Part shown: piece after piece, positions 1-9,900 of the stretch
How positions within the stretch are numbered: position 1 is the stretch's first letter
Layout: the number at the start of each line of letters is the position of its first letter
Assembly (NCBI RefSeq): GCF_945859705.1
Contig: NC_079135.1
Coordinates: 79,182,253 to 79,246,252 of the forward strand
From: Episyrphus balteatus
Taxonomy: Eukaryota; Arthropoda; Insecta; Diptera; Syrphidae
DNA length: 64,000 nucleotides
Direction of reading: 5' to 3'
The notes under the pieces: model-generated
Databases searched by the model: none
Seen by the model: the letters and a program-made list of their open reading frames with translations, nothing else
What the model was told of the DNA's origin: nothing
Made by a program: the position numbers and the translations under genes

Positions 1-29
1 CATTTATCAAAATGATGAATCGCTTGATT

Positions 30-230
30 ATGGTCTTCATCTTTTATGGAAGGCAAATATTACTGTGTCGTCAGGCTATTGAACATTTTGTGAAGCACCT
101 ATCGAAGATGGAAAGTCGTGAATGAAAATGTTGAAGACAAAAGCGCCCAGAAAGAAAACTTGCGGGACACCAGTATGGACTTGGACTAGATTTGAAAAAT
201 TAGAGTCACATAACGGTTTGATAAAAAGCT
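30..230 (-). mobile_element. Degenerate non-LTR retrotransposon reverse-transcriptase fragment
   Basis: Read on the minus strand, this stretch encodes the hallmark reverse-transcriptase block of Jockey/RTE-like non-LTR elements. A GVPQ motif (bases 160-171) is followed by a decayed LGxxxFNIFIxDFP segment. After a stop codon comes PDDTVIFA, corresponding to the catalytic (A/F)ADDT box with its first residue changed. In-frame stops and the missing QGS after GVPQ show it is dead. It most likely lies in an intron of the ACBD3-like gene, which is transcribed leftward off the window. The clade cannot be assigned from so short a piece. Confidence 0.75.
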
Positions 231-810
231 GATTAAAATTTTAATAACATTGTCTCGTATGCATAAAATACTAAATAGTAATAGTAAATATGTACTAGCA
301 ATATGAAATTAATAAGTATAAACTAGATTTGATATGCACAAAATGTGGATGAAAAAGTTCATTCTTTCAATTTTTCAAGTAAAAGCATTTACTATTTTTT
401 ATGCATATGACCCATTGACTGGGAAATTTAATGAGATCATTTAAACAATGAGACGTTCATGTAACAAAGAATCAAATGCTTTCTTAAGATCTAACGCCCA
501 TATGATAAAAAAAAAATTGAAATTTTCTAAGAGCCCGAAGATTTTTTAATTATTAAAGTTGGGAATTTTTTATTTTGTCGAGAAAAAGAAGAAATGACAG
601 AAGTGTTATTATAAGTTAAAAACAAAAATAGAGTTTTAATTACTTTTAATCGTTCTACAGAACGATGATAACAATAATCAATAAAGCAATTTAACTGTAC
701 TTGTTTTATAGGTACACGTTTGTCAAATTAAGGTCTAACATTTGAATGAAAATAGACCAACAGGTTTCCAAGGGTTTCTAAGGATTTTCAAGAATAGATG
801 TAAAACTCAC

Positions 811-1419
811 TTTAAATTGCTGATATGTTTGCTGATTGAGGGCATCTTTGAGCTGTCGTCGTTGTACTTCCTCCTTGCATCTCTCCTCTTCCTCTTGTTG
901 CTGTTTTTCTTGTAGTTCCTTCTCCTTTTCCAACAACTTAAGCGCTTCCTGCTTCTTTTGCAGCTCTAATTTAAGTTTTGTCTCATTGTCCTGTTTAACA
1001 GCTTCGATATATGGCTTAAATGAAGTACACATTCTATCTAAAAGATTGATAAAACCTTCCATTGCTTGGGCTTTACTAATATCACCAAGCTGTTGCCAAT
1101 GCAATCGTCGATCTTTGCCAATAACATCGAAGATTCCCAATTCTGGAGCACATTTCTCATCGAAAGGTCCATTATTTGCTTGATTTGTGAATGCGACTAG
1201 TTTTAAATTGTCTTCATAGGATAAATGAATAGCCTTGCCAGAGTTTTCTATGCAAAAGATAAAAGATATAGAGAAGAAAAAAAAAATTGAATTGCGTTGG
1301 CTTGCTGCAGTTGTTTGCTTACGTTTGTAGAATGTCAGCGCCAGACGATAAAGTTCTCGCAGAGGCATTCCCCATTTTTCTTCATGTAAAAGTGGATCGT
1401 TTTCAACATATTTAGCCAT
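811..1419 (-). CDS. ACBD3: ACBD3/GCP60-like Golgi acyl-CoA-binding-domain protein, 5' part only
   Basis: These are the first two coding exons of a minus-strand gene: exon 1 at 1323-1419 (97 nt) and exon 2 at 811-1247 (437 nt). They are joined across a 75 nt intron (donor GTAAGC, acceptor TTTTGCATAG) and a GTGAGT donor follows at 810. Splicing gives 178 residues. An acyl-CoA-binding domain fills about residues 10-130 (KWGMPLRELYRLALTFYK, GKAIHLSYED, DVIGKDRRLHWQQLG), followed by a Glu/Lys/Gln-rich coiled coil (about 135-170). This order is typical of ACBD3/GCP60, a peripheral Golgi scaffold that binds giantin/golgins and recruits PI4-kinase beta. The C-terminal GOLD domain must lie beyond the left edge. 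The open frame through the intron is accidental: the 75 nt intron has no stop. The start at 1419 is the first in-frame ATG of the conserved N-terminus. Family identity is confident; orthology is inferred from domain order. Confidence 0.9.
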
Positions 1420-1911
1420 TATTCTAAGTTTTTATTAATTTTTGGCAAGGATATTTCACATAACAATTTCGGTAGGATGTAAAAAAAAAATTCGACAATT
1501 TTCTCGATTCACCAAAAAAAAAGTGACCACAACTTTTGTCTTGGTTTTTTTTTTTTTTTTGTATTTGACAAGACAAAATTTGTAGGTTTGTTTGTTTTAC
1601 ACGTTGCGTTTAAACCCTTCAAGCAAGAAAACTGAGTTCAACAAAGATACTCCGCCCTCAGAACGCGAAAAAAGGGGTTGCACTCACACACTTGCAACTT
1701 TTTGTGTATGAACACAAAAGTCGAAGGAGAAGCGTGGTGAAAAATGAGAAAAGGAAAAGAAAGACAAGGCCAACAAGAGCCAAAGCGTCATTTTGTTATT
1801 TTTTGTTGAAGTGTTTGGTCGCGTCGTGTCTCGTGTCGTTGTTTGTATAATGTTAGTTTATTAATTATAAACAATTTTATTAAATTATAAACAATATGGA
1901 AAACAAAAAAG
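1420..1911. promoter_or_regulatory. Probable divergent promoter and 5' UTRs of the ACBD3-like and beta-adaptin genes
   Basis: The ACBD3-like start codon (minus, 1419) faces the beta-adaptin gene (plus). The interval holds homopolymer A/T runs and a relatively CG-rich patch (about 1810-1840, GGTCGCGTCGTGTCTCGTGT). It ends in a good splice donor (AAAAAG/GTATGT, GT at 1912). A donor here could close a 5' UTR exon spliced to the acceptor at 6902-6903, which lies just upstream of the beta-adaptin ATG. That exon would carry a tiny upstream ORF beginning at 1896. No clear TATA box is seen. This is inference from layout only; cap-site data would be needed to place either start. Confidence 0.35.
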
Positions 1912-2234
1912 GTATGTTTTATATATCGCTCAAAGTGTTTGGGTTAAAATGTTGTTTCTTCTTGTGTTGTAGATGAAGAAAAATCTAGAAGGTGAAACAT
2001 GCGATTGGGAATCTAAAAAAACACCAACAACAGCAGCAGCATCAAATGAAATAAAATAAAAAAAAAGTTATTGTTTTATATTGTATTTATTGTGAAAATT
2101 TCGTTTGCCAAAATAAAATAAAAAATAAAACAGTTTCAGTGAAAAAAAAATAAATCTTGTTCTTTTTTTGGTCGCAAATGCGAAATGTCATCCCTTTCTT
2201 ATTCCTCTTTCTGGTAGGTTTTCGCTGCTCCGGC

Positions 2235-2418
2235 TCAGGTCCGCCTTCGGCTCCGTTTTCTCGGAATGGAGATTTTCACCACACCAATACATATGCAATC
2301 GACTTCGCGGTGATTATAATTTCCATACTAATTTGAGCCGCCTTCGGACCAGTTTCTGATCCGAAGTCGGACTCAGCTCCGCCTCAGGCGGAGCGGATTC
2401 GGACCGAGGTCGGACCTG
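2235..2418. repeat. GC-rich palindromic element
   Basis: An island of GC-rich sequence in AT-rich surroundings. It is bounded by CAGGTCCG and its inverted counterpart CGGACCTG, with many internal TCCGA/TCGGA motifs and an exact hairpin GCTCCGCC-TCA-GGCGGAGC near 2375. It looks like a small foldback/MITE-type element. No convincing target duplication was found. It lies in the presumed first intron (1912-6903) of the beta-adaptin gene. Confidence 0.5.
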
Positions 2419-2788
2419 TTTGCTTGAAGGGAATACTTGCGGAACTGTCAGCCACAAGAAAAGGCAAGTTCAGATTTCTGTTAAGGCAGGTCCTGAACCT
2501 ACACAAATTTGTATTTTTACTACAACGGCCACTTTTTGCAAAAAGTCAAAAAATGAAAATTTTCAAACTCATTTTGTGACAGTTTTTCAGACAAAAATAA
2601 TGAAAATAATGATGCCGAAAGCTTATTTTTTGGTTTAAAAAACAATTTGTATACTCTTTTTCTCAAAAAAAAATTGAGCTAGCCAGAAAAAAAATATTTT
2701 CATTTTTGTACTTTTTCAAAAAGTGGTGTATGTAAAGCCTTAACCCTATCAAAGTGCCGGGCTACACGGTGATTTTTCAATAGCCTAA

Positions 2789-2950
2789 AGGCTTGGCCAC
2801 ACCGGAGGGTATGCGGTATAGCGGTAACGATATTTGTACTAAAAAAATTCCACACCTGAACGTTGATGTGTCAGTTTGGAATTTTTTTCATACAAGTACC
2901 CTCACCGCTACCCGTACCGCTACCGCATACCCTCCAGTGTGGCCAAGCCT
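2789..2950. mobile_element. 162 bp PIF/Harbinger-type MITE, copy 1 (TAA target duplication)
   Basis: Terminal inverted repeats AGGCTTGGCCACAC / GTGTGGCCAAGCCT continue inward as GGAGGGTATGCGGTA. The element is flanked by TAA (2786-2788 and 2951-2953), matching the TWA target preference of PIF/Harbinger transposons. The inner half also pairs (TTCCACACCTGAAC... against ...GGAATTTTTTTCATAC). It has no coding capacity; an open frame that crosses it is incidental. A related copy is at 38595-38756 with TTA flanks. Confidence 0.85.
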
Positions 2951-2953
2951 TAA

Positions 2954-3115
2954 AGGCTTGGCCACACCGGAGGGTATGCGGTATAGCGGTAACGATATTT
3001 GTACTAAAAAAATTCCACACCTGAACGTTGATGTGTCAGTTTGGAATTTTTTTCATACAAGTACCCTCACCGCTACCCGTACCGCTACCGCATACCCTCC
3101 AGTGTGGCCAAGCCT
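2954..3115. mobile_element. 162 bp PIF/Harbinger-type MITE, copy 2, identical tandem repeat
   Basis: A direct second copy of the preceding MITE. By eye it is identical base for base to copy 1 and separated from it only by one shared TAA (2951-2953); another TAA follows (3116-3118). The tandem unit is therefore 165 bp. Perfect identity implies a very recent duplication, gene conversion, or an assembly artefact. Confidence 0.85.
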
Positions 3116-3220
3116 TAACCAGTCAGGTTGTTTGGCAAAGTCAAAAGCAACAACAATTTCCAAGACAAATTTGTTTACAACAAAAATTTCAATGGGCAGC
3201 TGTCAAAACCTTAAGTAGCC

Positions 3221-4159
3221 ATTTTTAAGTTTTTACAGTTCTCGATACAGAGTTTTTTCTAATGATCATACCTTCTCTTTTTATACCATGGTATCGCTAC
3301 GCATACTTTCTCGATGTGGTTGGTCATTCCTTAAAGAAATAATAGTTTCATTTACGAACGCACATTTTTGTAAAAATATTTGTCTACACAAACAGAACTA
3401 TTGATGAAATGATGAAAAATCGAAAATTGGTTTTCTGTCAAAAAAATTTTCTTCGAAGAAAAAAGTAGAGGCGAAGGAAAAGAAAAAGAATCAGATATAA
3501 AAATTCAGAAGTAATTTTGTTCAATTTAAAGTGAATTGTAAGTTTAAAAATTAATTAAATAAATACATTTTGGAATAAGTTTTAATAAATATTAGTAATA
3601 TTTATATTAAACAAGTTTTAAAAGGCATCTAGGAACTTAATTTTGATTTCTTATCTGGGTAAAATATCTTCGAAACGCCCCTGTGGCAAACAAAATTTCG
3701 GAAAAAAAGTATATTTTTTTTATAATTAAATACAATACAGAAAAATAAAAATAAAAAAAAAAAAAAACAAAAATACTGATTGTATCTTCAATTTGAATGA
3801 GGGTTAATTTATTTTTAATTAAATGTTAACCTACTAGGTACATTCATAATAATAAGAACAATTTTATGAAAAGCTTGAGTCATTATTAGGTTTCACTTTA
3901 ATTTGTTGAAATTATAAAGGTTCCATTTCAGGGTAGTTACTAATGTCCGGCTTCATAAATTAAGTACCTATCTTAGTTAACATTTTTTGTACAAAATGAT
4001 ATTTTTAAAAATTAAATTAAAAATTACATTGGAAAAATTCATTTTCCTAATAATAACTTTTACAAATATTTTTGGCCAGTAAAATTGAATTGATTGCCAA
4101 GAAAGATAAATAGGTTACTAAACTTGACATGACAGCTCTTCTTTGGCTGTAAATATGTT
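3221..4159. other. AT-rich intronic DNA with nothing recognised
   Basis: Part of the presumed first intron of the beta-adaptin gene. It has A/T homopolymers (for example about 3742-3772) and no coding potential, conserved RNA or clear inverted repeat that I can support. Confidence 0.5.
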
Positions 4160-4162
4160 TTA

Positions 4163-4537
4163 TGTCGTTTTCTATTGACGAATCTCAGAATGAGATTTGT
4201 GAATTTGACAGCTGAAAGGGGGGGTGAAGAGGGGAAATAGTGGACAAATCTCAGATTTCATGATCTATTTGCGTCTTGAGATTCAAAAAAATGACAAAAA
4301 AATGAATCTGAGATTCAAGAATCTGATTCTGGATTTTTATCAAGATTCACGCATACAAACACACGCACTTTCACAGACACTCCTCTGTTTGACATTTGTC
4401 TGAACATTTGTTGTTGTTTTATTTTTTTTATACGCACAGATTTCGCACACAATTACAAAACTAGATTTCATATTCTATTTGCAGTTGAAAATCTGAGAAT
4501 TATACACAAAAATCTCAAAAGTCAATAGAAAACGACA
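4163..4537. mobile_element. 375 bp MITE with TTA target duplication
   Basis: Terminal inverted repeats TGTCGTTTTCTATTGAC / GTCAATAGAAAACGACA are exact for 17 bp. They are flanked by TTA on both sides (4160-4162 and 4538-4540). The subterminal regions repeat AATCTCAGA/TCTGAGATT motifs in both orientations. A 3 bp TWA duplication points to a PIF/Harbinger-like mobiliser. No open frame. Confidence 0.8.
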
Positions 4538-4839
4538 TTACATATTTATTGGGTTTTTTTCTTGCAAAGTCTGCCGTTCTTAAAAGAATATTGCTTTACT
4601 TTAATCGTCAAATCGTTTTATTAACTTGACATCAATCAGTCTGCATTAAGTAGATAGTATTGCATTTTCTAATTGGTCCTTAATAAACATAATTCGGAAA
4701 GGGCTTGCGAGTTCAACGACCCAATAGTCCAAACAAATATTTTTACCTTGCTTCTGAAAATTCTTATTGATTTCTTCAGCACGGAGTGGTGGAGATTAGA
4801 GAAGCCGGCTGTCTTGTACACGGAACGAGAATAAATGAT

Positions 4840-5710
4840 TACATCATTATGGAACGTACTATAAGTACGCCAATGTTAGATTTGAATCTTTTGTAAAGTT
4901 GAGATAACATTTTTCCATGACATTACGATGAAAAAGTGGGTCTCGGAAGTCCGTCTGGCTGTCAGTCTGTATACGAAGCTACAGCCTAAACGAATGGACC
5001 GATTAACATCAAACTTGGTATGTAGCGTTATTTGGCGACTCTCCAGAGGGGTTTTCGGAATTAATTTTTTTGGACCAAAATTAACGGTACCTGTCATATA
5101 TCGATTTTAGTAAAGTTGAAATTGCTTGAAAATGCTCCAACGATTTTTTTTTTTTAAATTCAAATATAAGTTTTTGGACAAGATCTATCTTTTAAGGAAA
5201 AAATTAGTTTTTGGAAATCATTATTAACGGTACCTGCCACAGAACCGTTTTTTTTAATCCGATTTAATCCGATTTGCTCCGAAACTACTTATTCGATTTC
5301 AACGAAACTTTTTGTAAAAAAGCATTTATATAATTTTAATACATATAAGCCAAAAATAAAATTTTTAAAATAATTAATTTTTGGATTTAAAAAAAATCTC
5401 AAATTTTTTTTTGAAAAATCAAATTTTCAAAAACGGGAATTGAATTTTTTGAAATTCTGGTTTTAGATGTTGATTAGTGATTTTTACAAAATGGCATACC
5501 AATTTTATTTTAAAATTTTTTTTTCCAAAAAAATCATTAATACAAAATTAGTTTTTTAAAAACGGCTATAACGATTTTGAAATTTTTTTTTCTAAAAATG
5601 CATGTTAGTTCAACAAATGAAATTGCATACTGGTTTTGGAGGGCAATTTGATTTCAGATGTTTTATTATTTTGAAAAACGATTTTTATGTTTTTTTGTTA
5701 TACCTACAAT
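4840..5710 (+). repeat. Dispersed repeat family carrying CATTACGATG and GGTACCTGYCA motifs
   Basis: It contains TGACATTACGATGAAAAAGT, then GTGGGTC..., a CAGCCTAAACGAATGGACCG stretch, and GGTACCTGCCA/GGTACCTGTCA motifs. It then runs into hundreds of bases of T-rich sequence with AAAACGG steps. The same order, inverted, occurs at about 57600-58290, and a decayed inverted piece lies at about 60990-61430. Two small open frames here (4876-5097 minus, 4928-5110 plus) are antiparallel shadows inside the repeat. The superfamily is unknown. Confidence 0.65.
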
Positions 5711-6903
5711 AATTACATTTTCTTTATTTCTATATAAAAAGTCCTAAGAAGTCAAGCAACTTTTACGTATTAACTCTAGATTAAGAAAAATAATTTTTTT
5801 TTCAGCAGGTAAATGGCCTGCAATGGTGTAAGATTTCGAAATACTGGTCGTTTCATTTTTGTTATTGGACCCACTTAATAGTCTTCTAAAATGTTATATT
5901 CGTTACAATTTTTTTTCCAATAGGTAGGTAGGGTGGATGCACCTATTTCCGAACAGCAACAGCAGCACTTAAATATTTAAAAACAAACTGTTTTGTACTG
6001 TTTAAAGTAAAAATCTGCTTAAATTAGAATCTATATTCTATTCTCAATCTCTCCTTGCGATATCTCGCTCGTAAATGAATTTTATTCAAACAGCTTTTAG
6101 TCTGTTGAAAGATTAATATGCGAGAAATTATTATACTTTTTTTTTTGTAAAATAAACGGTGGTCACATGAAATAGTGTTTATTTGAACGAAAATATATTT
6201 TAAGATAAGTTTTATGATTCTATGTATTAGTTTAAACTTTAGAAAAAGTAATTCATTTTTATTGAAATTTGTTCAAAATAGTTTTCATTTAATTCTATTT
6301 TAAACTGTTCGAAATAAAAGCAAAAAAATTGAAGCCAGAACCATACCATATAGGCATGTTTCCTATTTTTTATAAATATTTATGAAACATTTATGTTTAC
6401 TTTGTAGGTTCCATATTTTTGCTATTTAAATTATTAATTATAAAAGAGTATTTTTCTAAAATACTGGAAGAAATCTATTGAAATGTATGGTGTTTGGAAT
6501 ACAGGCACCTAATTGTTCGGAATAAGGCACCTAGTGTTCAACTTCTGGTGAAAATGACATTCCTTCATTTTTATTTTTTTATAAAAAAACGTTTGTACTC
6601 ATCGACACAGTCTTATTTTTTATAATACAGTATTCTTATACCTTTCGTAAATTATTTAAATTTTTTTTAATACATAATTTTTTAAAAGCGTTTTAACTTT
6701 GGAATTTAAGTTAACTATTCGGGTATTAATGCATTCACCCTACCTATCTATAGCAATTTATTATCCTTGACTATTAATCTGACCACTCGAAGTTAAAGTA
6801 GTTTTCCTATTTTTTTTAACTTTTGTTAGTTCAAGAACCTCTTCTGCACTCTTCCCTATCATTTTTCAAATTAATTAAAACTTAACAAATTATTTCTTTT
6901 TAG
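5711..6903. other. AT-rich intronic DNA ending in the beta-adaptin acceptor
   Basis: Rest of the presumed first (5' UTR) intron. I see no gene, RNA or bounded transposon. It ends with the splice acceptor TTATTTCTTTTTAG (AG at 6902-6903), three bases upstream of the beta-adaptin start codon. Confidence 0.5.
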
Positions 6904-6906
6904 AAA

Positions 6907-9900
6907 ATGACTGACTCCAAGTATTTTACAACAACCAAAAAGGGTGAAATCTTTGAGCTCAAATCCGAGTTAAACAATGACAAAAAAGAAAAAAAAAAGG
7001 AAGCTGTAAAGAAGGTATATTCCCTTTCAAAAAGATAAAACTTATTTCTAACTAAAAAGTATTTTTTTTTTTAAATACATTTTCATTTTAATAGGTCATT
7101 GCAAGCATGACAGTGGGAAAAGATGTCTCAGCACTCTTCCCGGATGTAGTCAACTGTATGCAGACCGATAATTTGGAATTAAAAAAATTAGTTTATCTAT
7201 ATTTGATGAACTATGCCAAGTCACAACCGGATATGGCTATAATGGCTGTTAATACATTTGTTAAAGTGAGTAAAACATAAATTACTTATTATTTTTTATT
7301 AATTTTTGAACTAATTTATTTTTATAATCTCTAACAAAAAACGAAAAAAAAAAAGAAATAATAAACTGTATATTAAATTTTTTCATAGAATTAATTTTTG
7401 AATAATTCTAAGAAATACTTTAATCCCTTTGTTGGTTAATATGGTTTATTAATAATTTTTAAAAATATTTTTAATAAATATTAATAACTTTTCTCCAGGA
7501 GAGAAGAGGGCTTCCTGTGAATTATTATATATTATTCCAAAATTATTTACTGGAAACTGTTCACAGGAAATTTGCAGAGCACATAACAAATGTTGCTGTC
7601 TTCACTTTAAATCTTTAGTTCTCAAAGGAACAGTATCAAAAAACAAAACCTTAACCGAAATAACTGCAATTAGAATAAATTTGTTTTTAAAATGTTAACG
7701 GAATTTTGTAGAACCAAGGTAGTTTTTTTAATTCAAAAATATATTATCATCATTTTTTTGAATAGAAAAGCCATGTAGGTAAATTTTCTGTAAATTAATT
7801 AGTTTTTTTTTTTTTAAATTAAGACCCAACTGATTCACTCTACGTTATATTTAATGTCGACATCAAAAATTAAAAATCGGTCATATCGTATACAAATTTT
7901 AAAATTTCACGGTTATTGCGACTTTAAATTTAATAAATTCTTCCTTTAGCCAACGAAGAAATAAAATTTATTTGACTTAAAATTCAATGGATTTTGGGAC
8001 TAAGTCTTTTCATAAGATAATTGAAGAAGTTAAAAAAAATGAAGTCATTATTTAGAGCATTTTTTTTGGAAATTAAAATCTAAGTTCGACCACCTCCTCA
8101 TCCAAATTCTCTACCTTACTGTTTCAAGCTACGTATTTGAAGCTGGTTAAGGAAATTCTCTATCTGTACAATCTACTTAAGGTTTCCTCTTCCTAATTGT
8201 TAATTAGGATTGTGAGTTTTGGTTGGATTTCTAGAGCTTTCAGTCGGTATATTTTCACATTTTATGCAAAAAATCATAAGTGATTAATTTTAATTTAATT
8301 GTATAAGAAATGTTAACAAAATGAAATGTTTGTAAAAAATCTTTGAAAACAATTTTGAAAACAGCAGAAAAATAAAATTGTTTTACTAAAATAAATACAT
8401 ACATAAATATTTTTTATATACAAATATTTTCAAGGATTACAAACAAAATTTGTATGCCATTTAAAAGAAAATGATTAATCAACACATACAAATCATTCAC
8501 ACTTTTTTCGAAAATTCAAAAATGTGTATTTCAAAAATTTTACTCATTTGTATTTTAACGGATTCTAATAAGCTTTTATGCAGAGATACACTAGTTCATG
8601 AAATTGATCTTCTTGGAAGTTTTGTCAATTTCTCAAAAGAGGTAGGCTTTTGTTTTGGTCATGTGTCCGTAGATAGATCATTTGAGCACCTGGTGAAGCT
8701 TGAGGACATTAGCCTTCATTAGAAATTGTCAACAGACATTTTTACCTTCTATCTTCTTTCGTCTGAGAGTTCGGTATTAATCTTTAAATTTTGTTTTCAT
8801 GAAGGTGTCTGCCTTCCAAGTTTGTATAGATAAAAGGCTCGTCTTATTTTCGCCGAGGCATTAAGAGAGATGCGGTTTTTGTTAATAATATACATTTGGT
8901 TCCATATCCGCTTTTGGATTATTGCCACTTCCTATGGTTTTAGTAAAAAAAAGAATACCAGTCATAATTTCTGGAAATTCTTATTAATCAGTTCTTTGTG
9001 CACATCCTCCGATTTTATATCATTAATTTAAGAGTTTATTTATTTAAAGTGAATTCACTTAAACCTCAGTTAGAGCTTATTGCTTTGTATGTTTTGTATG
9101 TTCACACTATTCTTTTAATGGACTAGTGATTAAAAAATCAGCCCTAAAAGTAGTGTTTATTTTTGTTTAAATGGAAAACTTGGCCAAAAAGAAGGGTATA
9201 AAAATGTATTAGTTTTTCAACCAAATGATACATTTTTTGATAGAGAGCTTTGTTATTGTTTTGTTTTTGGAGGCCTTTGAGTGATATTTTTTCACACTGT
9301 ATTTATTTTTTCGATACGAGAAATATTATTTTATAAAAAATCGTATCCCGTATTTTTGTCAAATCCCTCACTTTACTGAAATGGAAAATTTAGTCAATAA
9401 AAGTGTTTTACACAAAAAATGCAACTGTAGTTTTGTGTGTGAAATATTATTTTGTTAAGTTGATCAAATATAAGCAGTGAAAAAAAACTACTTGTATTTC
9501 AATTAATTAATTTTTATTAATTTCTTGAGCAAATTCCTTACATTATCCATACTTATTACAAACAAATTCTATCATTTGTAATAATTTAAAATAAATATTA
9601 ATCATGTGACAAAGTAGGAGTATACTATATTAAAATGAATGAGTTTTCTTATGTTTTCCTTTAATTCATGCTAAAAATATATTTAAGGATTTGCCCTCTT
9701 CTCGACTACTTCAGGTAAAGTTTGTTTAAATTATGTTTTTTTTTTTCATGATATTGTTTTGCAGTTTTGTTTTGAAATGTTATGCGATTGTATTTTTTTT
9801 TTTTTTTTGCAAACATTTTTGTGTTGATTACACAACAGATCAAAAATCATAAATGCATTTATGTTTTTATTTTTGTTGACAATATTTGTTACTTGGAGAG

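Larger units (their letters stand above)
2759..3220 (+). mobile_element. hAT-like MITE, interrupted by tandem MITE copies
   Basis: It begins with GGGCTACACGGTGATTTTTC and ends near GTAGCC. Removing the two TAA-flanked MITEs inside it restores GCCTAACCAGTCAGG, which matches the reverse complement of the element at 25276-25412 (GCCTAACCAGTCAGGTTGT). That second copy has an 8 bp target duplication, so the family is hAT-like. The sequences of the two copies diverge after the shared first roughly 40 bp, so they are distant relatives, or one has been rearranged. No intact target duplication is visible at this copy. Confidence 0.6.

Noticed and set aside
836..1183. Plus-strand open frame of 115 codons
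   Set aside because: Antisense shadow of the ACBD3-like exon 2; Ser/Cys-rich translation with no domain.
2793..3218. 141-codon plus-strand frame
   Set aside because: Translates the tandem MITEs twice (the protein repeats itself), so it is not a gene.
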